Below, one piece after another: positions 9,979-18,273 of a DNA stretch of 58,438 bases. The stretch's first letter is position 1, and the number at the start of each line of letters is the position of its first letter. Origin of the DNA: Bacteroidales bacterium. Lineage in GTDB: Bacteria; Bacteroidota; Bacteroidia; Bacteroidales; Marinilabiliaceae. The stretch lies in NCBI GenBank assembly GCA_017417385.1, contig JAFPZF010000028.1, positions 1 through 58,438 on the forward strand. The letters are read 5' to 3'. Under the pieces are notes generated by a model that was given only the letters and a program-made list of their open reading frames with translations, was not told the origin of the DNA and made no database searches. The position numbers and the translations under genes are program-made.

Positions 9979-10135
9979 CTAAAGGACCTTGACGCTAAGG
10001 GCGACAAGGGTCTGATTGTGCAGCATGTAGCCCATCTCGCCGAAGGTGATAGGGCCGGTAAAGTCTACGATGTTCTTCCCTTCGAGCTCCGAGTAGATGT
10101 AGTTGCAGGCGTAGGTAAAATCCCTTTCAACCTTG
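9979..10135 (-). pseudogene. 3' remnant of a lost gene (possibly FIST-like)
   Basis: The minus strand encodes about 51 residues (LYKVERDFTYACNYIYSE..., GPITFGEMGYMLHNQTLVAL) ending in TAG at 9981-9979. A TAA interrupts the same frame just upstream and no start is visible. The composition looks protein-coding and an intact terminator follows, so I read it as the tail of a deleted gene. The pattern ITFGE...LHNQT faintly recalls the C-terminus of FIST sensory domains; that family call is weak. Confidence 0.45.
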
Positions 10136-10140
10136 TACAG

Positions 10141-10294
10141 TCGGGTTTACGATAAGACGAAAGAAAAGGATATGATTTTTTCACGCTTTTTGACGAAGCG
10201 TCATCAACTTGTGACGAATGACATGCTTTCGAGGGGGAGAAAGAAGAGAAAGTTATGCTCTTTTAGGAGGTCTAGATAGTGAAAAGTATCTTCC
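10141..10294. other. Intergenic spacer with no gene seen
   Basis: AT-richer spacer between the gene remnant and the duplicated MATE leader. It contains short TGACGAAGCGTCATCA-like symmetry around 10188-10206 but no convincing ORF or promoter. Confidence 0.4.
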
Positions 10295-10302
10295 TAACTT
10301 TG
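10295..10302 (+). promoter_or_regulatory. -7 box TAACTTTG, duplicated copy of the MATE promoter
   Basis: It matches the Bacteroidota -7 consensus TAnnTTTG and is followed 8 bp later by the ATG of the truncated MATE copy. The corresponding box before the intact MATE gene is at 12450-12457. Confidence 0.6.
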
Positions 10303-10310
10303 TATAGATT

Positions 10311-10430
10311 ATGAAACTAAGAGGTCGAACGGACGCGTTGCTAGAGAAAGTGCGGAACGGAGGAGAGATGACATTGCATAAGGGGAAGAAGATGTTGTTT
10401 ACTAGGACCCTCTGCTTCCGATCTTGTTGA
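10311..10430 (+). pseudogene. Duplicated 5' fragment of the MATE gene
   Basis: The first 68 bp from the ATG are 96% identical to the start of the MATE gene at 12466; the three mismatches are all synonymous (ACG/ACT, TTG/CTG, CGG/CGA). Similarity stops after ATGACATTGC, and the frame then reads through unrelated sequence to TGA, giving about 39 codons. The promoter is duplicated too. It is not a functional transporter; it may transcribe into the TPR gene downstream. Confidence 0.8.
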
Positions 10431-10496
10431 CTCTTTGCGGCACGAAGCAATAAATTCCGAAAGATGACGTTATGTGTGTAAATGACAATCTAAACA

Positions 10497-10503
10497 AGGA
10501 GGT
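10497..10503 (+). promoter_or_regulatory. Strong Shine-Dalgarno AAGGAGG before TPR gene
   Basis: AAGGAGG lies 3-4 bp before the ATG at 10507. Most genes in this window lack such a full-length site, so it decides the start here. Confidence 0.6.
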
Positions 10504-10506
10504 TTT

Positions 10507-12288
10507 ATGGAAAGATTAACTGTTAGAAGGGTAATTATGTGTTTCGTCGCGGTGTTGGCGATGGCCCTCAGTAGTGTTGTAATGTGGGCTCAGGCTCCTG
10601 ACAAGGTGCGTCCAGGGGATAGTGTATCCCTCATTCTGCAGAAGGCGTACAGTTGGGCATATAATGGATGGTACGACGATGCTCGCGGGGCGTATAAAGA
10701 GGCTCTGAAGCGATGCGGCAAGGGTCATGTCGAGTATCGTAAGATAGCGTACAAAGGGCTAATCGATGTGTGTTTCAGCGAAATCAGCAGACGTGAGGGT
10801 TCCGAAGATGATGTGGATTACAGCGAAGTGCTGAAATATGCAGACGAGTTGGTGGCGTGCGATCCAAAGGACAATGAGTCGCTTGGCAGACGAGCGGGAG
10901 TGCTGTTTAAGGCGTACAAGTATGAAGCTGCGCTTGTAGACATAGAGGAGTTGCTGAAGACTGCGACGGAGGACGTGCAGACCCGCCTGCATGAGCTTGA
11001 GTCGTCGTGCTACATGTGCATGGCGTGCGGTAATAAGAAGGTCTGGCCAGATGTGTATGACAACTTCGAGGTCGATAAGGATCTTGCTGAGAAGTGCTAT
11101 CAGACGGCGAAGAAGTCGATAGAAAAGGAGAATGTGACCAGTCGGCTGTATGTCAATTTCGTATGGGGTGCGATAGAGACAGGCCGATGGGACATCGCAC
11201 TGCAGAAGCTTGTTGAGGGCATAATCATGTGGACTGGGGAATCGGGCTATTGTGCTGAATCGAGGTTTAGTACTCTATGGAAATACAAGATGGGAGGGCA
11301 TAGGGCGCAGCTGACGGAGCTGATGCTTGACTATATGGGTCGGTGTGGATACAGTGAGGAGGCGAAGAGAAGTATCATGAAGGAGTGGATTGAGGACTGC
11401 GTAAGCCTCGGCAAGAATGAAGATATGGCAACGAAGATGTTAAAGGTCTTAGACGAGTCCTACAAAGAAGAAATGGAATATCTCACGACAAACGCTCCAT
11501 GTTGTCTTCAGTGTGTTGGAGATTACGAGGGGAGTATAGAAGCGTATAAACATCTAATCGAGGCAGAGCGAAAGTGGGCGGAGGAAAACGGAGACGAATT
11601 TTCGCAGGATGGGAAGGTGAGTGATATGTTATTCCCGATGTATCTGGGCGGAATGTATCAACAGGCGATTGACAGCGTGAACAGTCTGTTGAGCCATTGT
11701 TCAAAGGAGAGTTACGACTACTGGGTGGGAACTGCCCACTTGTATCGTGCGATGCTGAACTTGGCGCAACGCAAGGGCAACTACGAGGAGATAAGGCAAG
11801 ATCTTCTTGCGACGAGACAAGGCGACGCCTTTTCTTTGTTTGCCAAGGGGTGGTATTTTCATGAAACAGGGGACACGTGTTTTAACGGGATGATAAGAGT
11901 GGGACAATATCATCCGCAGCAGGTCTCGGTGGCTTATGCCATTCTCGGCGAGAGGGAGAAGGCAGTGAAGAAGATGGAAGAGCTGAAGGTGAATGCGGAA
12001 CTTTTTGAGGAACCAATGGCAGCCCATAGTTTCGTGTTTGCTATGACGTATGCGATTCTTAGGGAAAAGGGGGAAGCGTTGGCATATTTGAGACGGTGTG
12101 TTGATGAAGCGCCATCATGTGTAGACTTTTTCGCCATGACGTCATTGTCTGACCTCGTGAAGGACACGGAGGAGTATAGGAGCATCATGGCAGAGGCTGC
12201 GGCACGGCGCAAGGAGATGATAGTGGCGGTTAGGAAGAGGTTAGCGGAATACAATTATCTTCCAGAACTGTATGAGAAGGTGAAGTGA
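10507..12288 (+). CDS. Secreted TPR-like repeat protein
   Basis: 593 residues. An N-terminal signal peptide (hydrophobic CFVAVLAMALSSVVMWAQA, likely cleavage near residue 30) is followed by helical TPR-like hairpins throughout, e.g. AYSWAYNGWYDDARGAYKEA and YEAALVDIEELL. This predicts a periplasmic or surface scaffold. The start is supported by an AAGGAGG sequence 4 bp before the ATG, an unusually strong Shine-Dalgarno for this phylum. The gene sits between the duplicated MATE 5' fragment and the intact MATE gene, so it may have arrived with the rearrangement that made the duplication. Partner and function unknown. Confidence 0.75.
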   Translation: MERLTVRRVIMCFVAVLAMALSSVVMWAQAPDKVRPGDSVSLILQKAYSWAYNGWYDDARGAYKEALKRCGKGHVEYRKIAYKGLIDVCFSEISRREGSEDDVDYSEVLKYADELVACDPKDNESLGRRAGVLFKAYKYEAALVDIEELLKTATEDVQTRLHELESSCYMCMACGNKKVWPDVYDNFEVDKDLAEKCYQTAKKSIEKENVTSRLYVNFVWGAIETGRWDIALQKLVEGIIMWTGESGYCAESRFSTLWKYKMGGHRAQLTELMLDYMGRCGYSEEAKRSIMKEWIEDCVSLGKNEDMATKMLKVLDESYKEEMEYLTTNAPCCLQCVGDYEGSIEAYKHLIEAERKWAEENGDEFSQDGKVSDMLFPMYLGGMYQQAIDSVNSLLSHCSKESYDYWVGTAHLYRAMLNLAQRKGNYEEIRQDLLATRQGDAFSLFAKGWYFHETGDTCFNGMIRVGQYHPQQVSVAYAILGEREKAVKKMEELKVNAELFEEPMAAHSFVFAMTYAILREKGEALAYLRRCVDEAPSCVDFFAMTSLSDLVKDTEEYRSIMAEAAARRKEMIVAVRKRLAEYNYLPELYEKVK

Positions 12289-12359
12289 AGGGGGGAAACT
12301 TCTATCCACGTGGTGGAGGATATTAGGGAGAAGAAAGGTGCGACGTAGGTGTAGAAAGA

Positions 12360-12384
12360 GGGCTGCCTGGCTGACGGGCAGCCC
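12360..12384 (+). terminator. Hairpin after the TPR gene
   Basis: Stem GGGCTGCC / GGCAGCCC with a nine-base loop, about 70 bp after the stop at 12288. The T tract is poor, so termination efficiency is uncertain. Confidence 0.5.
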
Positions 12385-12449
12385 TTGAACTGTATGGAAA
12401 ATTATTCTTTTTTAGAGAACATAAGGACTTCAGAAAGAACTATCTTCTC

Positions 12450-12457
12450 TATCTTTG
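12450..12457 (+). promoter_or_regulatory. -7 box TATCTTTG of the MATE operon
   Basis: Bacteroidota-type -7 box ending 8 bp before the MATE ATG, implying a leader of only a few bases. The box and leader are duplicated at 10295-10310. Confidence 0.6.
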
Positions 12458-12465
12458 TATAGATT

Positions 12466-13893
12466 ATGAAACTAAGAGGTCGAACTGACGCGCTGCTAGA
12501 GAAAGTGCGAAACGGAGGAGAGATGACATTGCGGGAGCAGGTGCTGCTGACGTTGCTGCTAAGTCTGCCCGCTATGCTGACACAACTCTCGAATATAATT
12601 ATGGAATATATCGATGCGTCGATGGTCGGCAGTCTTGGAGCCGATGCGTCGGCGTCGATAGGACTAGTCTCCACGTCGACGTGGCTTATCTGGGGAATCT
12701 GCGGGGCGGCGGTCTCAGGGTTCTCGGTGCAGGTGGCGCACCTGGTTGGTGCGAAGGACGACAAGGGTGCGCGGTCAGTCTTGCGTCAGTCGATGACGAG
12801 CGTGATGGTGCTCAGTGCGATAGTGTCGTTGACGAGCGTGGCAATCAGCGGACCGCTGCCAGAGTGGCTGGGCGGTACGCCGGACATCACAGAAGATGCG
12901 ACGAGGTATTTCAGATTGTTGTCGTCGGCGTTGCCATTGTTCCAGTTCAGCATGCTATGCAGTGCGATGTTGCGGAGCAGTGGGAACGTGATAGTCCCGA
13001 GCGCGTGTGGCGTCGTCTTGTGCTTCCTCGACGTCGTATTCAACTTTCTGCTCATCTTCCCGACGAGGGAGGTAGAGGTGATGGGGCACTCGATGACCAT
13101 ATTTGGTGCGGGGATGGGCGTCACTGGGGCGGCGCTCGGGAGCATCTTGGCGGAGGTGCTGGCATGTGTGTTCCTGTTCTGGTATCTAGTCAGGCGGAGC
13201 CAGCACCTGGCGTTGCGAGGGGAGAGCGGGTCGTTCGTGCCGACGAGGGACTGCCTACGGAAGGCGGCGAGCATATCACTCCCGATGGGACTCCAGCACA
13301 CAGTCATGATGACAGCTCAGGTCGTCAGCACAATCATAGTTGCGCCACTTGGCAAGCTGTCGATAGCAGCCAATTCGTTCGGCATCACGGCTGAGAGCAT
13401 CTGCTACATGCCCGGGTATGGCATAGCCGATGCGGCGCAGACCCTTGTCGGGCAGAGCATAGGGGCGAAGCGACAGCCGTTGACGAAGAATTTCGCGAAG
13501 GTCAGCGTGATACTGGGCATGGCGGTGATGACATTGACAGGCATCATCATGTATGCCTTTGCGCCGCTGATGATGGGACTCCTGACGCCCGTCGAGGAGA
13601 TACGGGTGCTTGGCATCGAGGCGTTGAGGATAGAGGCATTTGCGGAGCCTATGTTTGCGGCGTCGATAGTCTGCTATGGAGTCTTTGTCGGTGCGGGGGA
13701 CACGTTGAAGCCAGGCGTGATGAACATCGTCTCCATGTGGGCGGTGCGGTTGACGCTTGCAGCGTGGCTGGCGCCGAAGTACGGGCTTGCGGGCGTCTGG
13801 ACAGCCATGTGCATAGAGCTCTGTTTCAGGGGCATCATCTTCCTGGTGAGGATGAGGTATGGGAAGTGGATGAATAAGAGTCTTGCAGAATAA
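12466..13893 (+). CDS. MATE family efflux transporter
   Basis: 475 residues with about 12 predicted membrane helices and MATE-like sequence (IIMEYIDASMVGSLGADASA, QTLVGQSIGAKR, FVGAGDTLKPG). By family it exports cationic drugs, toxins or metabolites across the inner membrane using an Na+ or H+ gradient; the substrate is unknown. Start: the internal ATG at 12523 has a GGAGGAG sequence before it, but the 19 codons from 12466 differ from the duplicated copy only at synonymous sites, arguing that they are translated. It is first in an apparent operon with the DUF3737 gene (23 bp gap) and hrpB. Confidence 0.92.
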   Translation: MKLRGRTDALLEKVRNGGEMTLREQVLLTLLLSLPAMLTQLSNIIMEYIDASMVGSLGADASASIGLVSTSTWLIWGICGAAVSGFSVQVAHLVGAKDDKGARSVLRQSMTSVMVLSAIVSLTSVAISGPLPEWLGGTPDITEDATRYFRLLSSALPLFQFSMLCSAMLRSSGNVIVPSACGVVLCFLDVVFNFLLIFPTREVEVMGHSMTIFGAGMGVTGAALGSILAEVLACVFLFWYLVRRSQHLALRGESGSFVPTRDCLRKAASISLPMGLQHTVMMTAQVVSTIIVAPLGKLSIAANSFGITAESICYMPGYGIADAAQTLVGQSIGAKRQPLTKNFAKVSVILGMAVMTLTGIIMYAFAPLMMGLLTPVEEIRVLGIEALRIEAFAEPMFAASIVCYGVFVGAGDTLKPGVMNIVSMWAVRLTLAAWLAPKYGLAGVWTAMCIELCFRGIIFLVRMRYGKWMNKSLAE

Positions 13894-13916
13894 AGAACAC
13901 AGAAACAGATAGAAAT

Positions 13917-14765
13917 ATGAAGACAATAATCAAGAATCAGGAGTTCGGAGGCGAGCGTCCGCTGTACATGAGTCATGACTTGCAGCTCGAGAACGTCGTG
14001 ATAGGCGTCGGGGAGAGTGGCATCAAGGAGAGTCGGAACATAACAGCCATCGGTTGCAGGTTTGAGGGCAAGTATCCGTTCTGGTGCACCGATGGATTCG
14101 AGGTCAGGGACTGCGTCTTCACGGAGGGGGCGCGGGCGGCGTTGTGGTACTCCAAGAACCTCGTCATGGCGAACACGACAGTCGATGCACCGAAGATGTT
14201 CAGAGAGATGGATGGACTGAGCCTGACCGACGTCACTCTCAATCATGCGGCGGAGACCCTCTGGAAGTGCAGGCACATAAGACTGAAGAATGTCGTCGCA
14301 AACGAGGCAGACTACATCTTCATGAACTGCGAGAACATAGAGATAGACAACCTGACGCTCAACGGCAACTATTCGTTCCAGTACTGCAAGAACGTCGTCA
14401 TCAGGAACTCCATACTCAACACCAAGGACGCCTTCTGGAACACCGACAATGTGACCGTCGAGAACAGCGTCCTAAACGGCGAGTATCTCGCGTGGTACTC
14501 CAATAGGCTGACGCTCAGGAACTGCAAGATAGGTGAGACCCAGCCGCTATGCTATGCCGACAACCTCGTCCTCGAGGGCTGCGAGATGGGCGCCGACGCC
14601 GACCTCGCCTTCGAGTACTCGCAGGTAAGGGCAGACATCAGGGGGCACGTCGTCAGCATCAAGAATCCGAGGACGGGACGGATAGTCGCGGACAGCATAG
14701 GCGAGATCATAATCGACAAGAACATCAAAGGACCGGCGGACTGCATCATCGAGACGCGCGGATAG
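13917..14765 (+). CDS. DUF3737 family right-handed beta-helix protein
   Basis: 282 residues, cytoplasmic (no signal peptide). It matches the DUF3737 family: an opening GGERPLYMSHDLQLENV followed by short repeated turns (ENVVIG, SRNITAIGCRFEGKYPFW, CKNVVIRNSILNTKDAFWNT) typical of a parallel beta-helix. The length is usual for the family, whose function is unknown. It lies between MATE and hrpB, 23 bp after one and 3 bp before the other, so it is probably co-transcribed; the neighbours suggest no shared pathway. Confidence 0.9.
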   Translation: MKTIIKNQEFGGERPLYMSHDLQLENVVIGVGESGIKESRNITAIGCRFEGKYPFWCTDGFEVRDCVFTEGARAALWYSKNLVMANTTVDAPKMFREMDGLSLTDVTLNHAAETLWKCRHIRLKNVVANEADYIFMNCENIEIDNLTLNGNYSFQYCKNVVIRNSILNTKDAFWNTDNVTVENSVLNGEYLAWYSNRLTLRNCKIGETQPLCYADNLVLEGCEMGADADLAFEYSQVRADIRGHVVSIKNPRTGRIVADSIGEIIIDKNIKGPADCIIETRG

Positions 14766-14768
14766 AAG

Positions 14769-17264
14769 ATGGCAGCAAAGACATTATCGGAGGAGGCGAG
14801 GCAGCTACCAGCGTACGAGGTAGCGGAGGAACTCAACGAGAAGCTGAGGAGTGAGCCCATCGTCGTATTGACAGCGCCGCCGGGGGCGGGCAAGTCAACA
14901 CTGCTGCCGCTGACCATAATGGAGGGAGTCGAGGGCTGCGAGAAGATCTTGATGCTCGAGCCGAGGAGGATAGCCGCGCGGAGCGTCGCCGAGAGACTTG
15001 CCGCCAACATCGGGGAGGAAGTCGGGAAGACCGTCGGCTACTCGATGCGATTTGAGCGGAAGACGACGGCGGAGACGAGGATAGAGATCATGACCGAGGG
15101 GACCATGACGCGGAGACTGATAGACGATGCCACACTCGACGGAGTGAGCGTCGTAGTCTTCGACGAGTTCCACGAGCGGAACCTACAGTCAGACCTTGCT
15201 CTTGCGCTCGTCCGATACGTCCAGCGGGAGCTACGGCCAGAGCTGCGGATACTGATAATGTCGGCGACCATAGATGCCGAGAAACTTTGCACGGAACTTG
15301 GCGGAGCGCCACACATAGAATGCCAGGGGCGCATGTACCCCGTCGAGATAGTCAACCTCGAGGAGTGCACGGCACAGGACGTGGCAGTCTCAGTAGCGCA
15401 TGCCGTCAGGGAGTCGCTAAAGAGAGACGCGGGCAACATACTAGCCTTCCTGCCGGGCGAAGGCGAGATCAAGAAGACAGCCGAGATACTGGGCAACCTA
15501 GGGGATGGAGTCCGGCTCTACCCCCTTTACGGGATGCTCCCGCAGTCTCAGCAGCGGCAGGCCATAGCGCCATCGAGGCCTGGGGAGCGGAAAGTCGTCC
15601 TCGCGACGCCAATAGCGGAGACCTCGATAACAATCAACGGAATAGGCGTCGTCGTCGACTCAGGATTCTGTAGGCGGCCAGTCTTCAACCCCATGAATGG
15701 GCTGAGCGCCCTCCAGACCGAGAGAATATCCATGGACATGGCGATGCAGCGGGCGGGGCGAGCAGGGCGCACAGCCGAGGGCAAGTGCTACAGACTATAC
15801 AGCAAGGCTACCGAGAGCAGGATGAAAGACATGAGAGACCCCGAGATAGAGACACAGGACCTCACGCAGATGGCGCTCGACCTGCTCGTCTTCGGAGAGA
15901 GCGACGCAGACAGCCTCCCGTGGCTCACGAAACCGCCAAAGTCGCACCTCGAAGACGCTCGGGAGCTGCTAAAGATGCTGAAGGCGACAGACCAAGAGGG
16001 GCGGCTCACCGAGCACGGGCGGAGGATCGCCAAGATCCCGTGCCATCCGCGAATGGCGCAGATGATAGTCAGCGGGGAGACCGACAGAGAGGTGGCACTC
16101 GCGGCAGACGTCGCGGCGCTCATCGAGGAGAAGGACCCCATGAACCAGCGGGCCGATACCGCAGACATCAATGAGAGAATATATGCCCTCAGGAGACAGC
16201 GCAAGGCTGGGAAGACGGGCGGGCTGTATGAGAGAATAGAGAGGTCAGCAGAGCAATACAGGAAGATAGCGGGCGTCCGGGAGGACAACGAGACCGTCGA
16301 CGAGTATAGAGTCGGAGCCATGATAGCCGGGGCGTATCCCGAGAGGATAGCGTCTTGCCAGGACCATCATACGGGGCGGTATCAGCTCTCCAACGGACAG
16401 ATAGCCATGGTCGACAGGGAGGACATGCTGACGAGGAACGACTGGATAGCCGTCGCGACGCTCAGCAGTTCTGGCAAGACAGGACACATCTTCTATGCGT
16501 CGCCGTTGTCGCCGAAGGACCTGAAGCCGATGGTCAGCGAGTATGACAACGTCTCGTGGGACGGGAGGGCAGACGCCGTCGTCTCCGTCAGAGAGTTCAG
16601 GATAGGGAGATTGTCGCTCGGGCAGAGGCCCATAAGGGACGTCTCGAAGGAGAGGATAGACACGATAGTCGCCAAGGCCATAGTCACAGAGGGGACAAGG
16701 CTACTCGACTTCTCGGAGGCGGCGGAGCAGATGATAAGGCGAGTCCGGTGCGTCAGGGAGTGGCACAGCGAGATAGATCTACCCGAGCTGTCGGAGGAGA
16801 TAGTCACCGAGAGGGCGGCGGAGTGGGTGCCGGCGTTCAGAGACGGGGCGACCGACATACAGGGCCTCAAGCAGATAGACATGGCGGAAGTCGTCAGGAG
16901 CATGATGACATGGGAGCAGATGCAGGCCGTCGATAGGATAGCGCCGAGCCACGTGGAGGTCCCGACGGGCTCGAAGATACGCATAGAGTACAGGACGGCA
17001 GAGCTGCCGCCAGTACTGAAGGTAAGGCTACAGGAAGTCTTTGGCATGATAGACACGCCGAGAGTCGATGGTGGGCGGAGGCCACTGCTGATGGAGCTGC
17101 TGAGTCCCGGATATAAGCCCGTGCAGACGACGCAGGACCTGCGGTCGTTCTGGGGAGGGACATATTTCGAAGTCAAGAAAGAGCTGAAGAGACGGTATCC
17201 CAAACATTCGTGGCCGGACGAGCCGCTGAAGGCTGAGCCGGTGAGGGGAGTGAAAAGGAAATAG
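14769..17264 (+). CDS. hrpB: ATP-dependent helicase HrpB
   Basis: 831 residues, the usual HrpB length. DEAH/RHA-type motifs: Walker A APPGAGKS at 36-43, DEFH at 132-135 (the HrpB form of DEAH), SATID near 165, GRAGRTAEG in the second lobe. The C-terminus carries the HrpB signature YPKHSWPDEPL. The family comprises SF2 helicases thought to act on RNA, although the role of HrpB itself is poorly defined. It starts 3 bp after the DUF3737 gene and ends before a convergent terminator shared with rubrerythrin. ATA and AGG codons are very frequent. Confidence 0.93.
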   Translation: MAAKTLSEEARQLPAYEVAEELNEKLRSEPIVVLTAPPGAGKSTLLPLTIMEGVEGCEKILMLEPRRIAARSVAERLAANIGEEVGKTVGYSMRFERKTTAETRIEIMTEGTMTRRLIDDATLDGVSVVVFDEFHERNLQSDLALALVRYVQRELRPELRILIMSATIDAEKLCTELGGAPHIECQGRMYPVEIVNLEECTAQDVAVSVAHAVRESLKRDAGNILAFLPGEGEIKKTAEILGNLGDGVRLYPLYGMLPQSQQRQAIAPSRPGERKVVLATPIAETSITINGIGVVVDSGFCRRPVFNPMNGLSALQTERISMDMAMQRAGRAGRTAEGKCYRLYSKATESRMKDMRDPEIETQDLTQMALDLLVFGESDADSLPWLTKPPKSHLEDARELLKMLKATDQEGRLTEHGRRIAKIPCHPRMAQMIVSGETDREVALAADVAALIEEKDPMNQRADTADINERIYALRRQRKAGKTGGLYERIERSAEQYRKIAGVREDNETVDEYRVGAMIAGAYPERIASCQDHHTGRYQLSNGQIAMVDREDMLTRNDWIAVATLSSSGKTGHIFYASPLSPKDLKPMVSEYDNVSWDGRADAVVSVREFRIGRLSLGQRPIRDVSKERIDTIVAKAIVTEGTRLLDFSEAAEQMIRRVRCVREWHSEIDLPELSEEIVTERAAEWVPAFRDGATDIQGLKQIDMAEVVRSMMTWEQMQAVDRIAPSHVEVPTGSKIRIEYRTAELPPVLKVRLQEVFGMIDTPRVDGGRRPLLMELLSPGYKPVQTTQDLRSFWGGTYFEVKKELKRRYPKHSWPDEPLKAEPVRGVKRK

Positions 17265-17289
17265 GTCTGAGCAAATGAGATAAACAGCG

Positions 17290-17322
17290 AAAGGGTAGGC
17301 GAGGGGAACTCACCTACCCTTT
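17290..17322. terminator. Bidirectional terminator between hrpB and rubrerythrin
   Basis: Stem AAAGGGTAGG (17290-17299) / CCTACCCTTT (17313-17322), with T-rich sequence after the minus-strand arm and a short T run after the plus-strand arm. The genes converge here. Confidence 0.75.
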
Positions 17323-17341
17323 GTCGTAGACAGTAGTGACC

Positions 17342-17893
17342 TTATTTCTTGCCGAAGTAGCGTTGGAAGAGGCCGTAGAAGCCTCTGCCGTGGCGTGCCT
17401 CGTCCTTAGCCATCTCGTGGACAGTGTCGTGGATAGCGTCGAGGCCCAGTTCCTTAGCGCGCTTAGCGATGCGGAACTTGTCCTCGCAGGCGCCCGCCTC
17501 GGCGTTCATACGTTTCTCGAGATTAGTCTTAGTATCCCATACGACGTCGCCGAGGAGTTCGGCGAACCTGGAGGCGTGATCGGCCTCCTCGAAGGCGTAG
17601 CGACGGAAGGCCTCGGCGATCTCTGGGTAGCCCTCGCGGTCGGCCTGGCGGCTCATAGCTAGGTACATGCCGACCTCGGAGCACTCGCCGTTGAAGTGAG
17701 CGTTGAGGTCCTTGATCATCTCGGCGTCGGTTCCCTTGGCGACACCTATCTCGTGCTCGGTCGGGAAGTTGAGAGCCGCGGACTCGTCAAGCTTCTTGAA
17801 CTTGGAGGCAGGAACTTTACATTGTGGGCATTTCTCTGGAGCCTCGTCGCCTTCGTGGACGTAACCGCAGACCGTGCAAATCCATTTAGTCAT
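17342..17893 (-). CDS. Rubrerythrin with N-terminal rubredoxin domain
   Basis: 183 residues. An N-terminal rubredoxin-like iron site (C6, C9, C22, C25) precedes a diiron four-helix bundle ([30 protein letters not shown]). Domain order is reversed relative to classical rubrerythrin, as in many anaerobes. By family it reduces hydrogen peroxide, protecting an anaerobe from oxidative stress in the cytoplasm. It is monocistronic, convergent with hrpB. No clear TAnnTTTG box was found upstream. Confidence 0.95.
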   Translation of the reverse strand: MTKWICTVCGYVHEGDEAPEKCPQCKVPASKFKKLDESAALNFPTEHEIGVAKGTDAEMIKDLNAHFNGECSEVGMYLAMSRQADREGYPEIAEAFRRYAFEEADHASRFAELLGDVVWDTKTNLEKRMNAEAGACEDKFRIAKRAKELGLDAIHDTVHEMAKDEARHGRGFYGLFQRYFGKK

Positions 17894-18273
17894 GATGGTA
17901 GTGTATTATATAGGTTGATAATAAAGGGGGAGTTTGTGGCGGCTTTTCATATCCGTCAATGCAATGTTACAAATATTATTTTGAAGGAGGAAGAGGTGAC
18001 AGGAATTTGTGTTTGGACTGATTAAGCATAAGCAATTCAATTAGCGATGAGGAATTAGGAATGGTGGAGCGTGGGAGCATAGGAAGTTAACATAAGAGGG
18101 AATAAGTCTAATACAAGTCTAACCCATGGGGCGTATATAGCCTAATGGAAGAGCAGGGCGGGAGGTACCTCGCGTAGAATATCGAAGGGATAGACAGGGA
18201 GAGGAGTGGACGAAAACAAGCCCCAAGAGGCGGGTAGCATCTTGGGGCTATGACGGAACGGATAATCCGAATA
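17894..18273. other. Intergenic region with dispersed repeat fragments
   Basis: 380 bp without a gene. It holds an AATTAGCGATGAGGAATTAG-type repeat near 18036-18058 and a copy of the GAAGTTAACATAAGAG...ACAAGTCTAACCCA repeat at 18083-18126. A rubrerythrin promoter is expected at its left end. Confidence 0.5.
18083..18126 (+). repeat. Dispersed repeat GAAGTTAACATAAGAG...TCTAACCCA, copy 1
   Basis: A 44-bp match, with a few mismatches, to 25449-25493. The 3' end ACAAGTCTAACCCA recurs at 37281-37294, and a related form lies at 43760-43778. Confidence 0.7.

Noticed and set aside
12523-13893. Alternative MATE start at 12523 with GGAGGAG before it
   Set aside because: Synonymous-only differences upstream in the duplicated copy indicate that the first 19 codons are translated.
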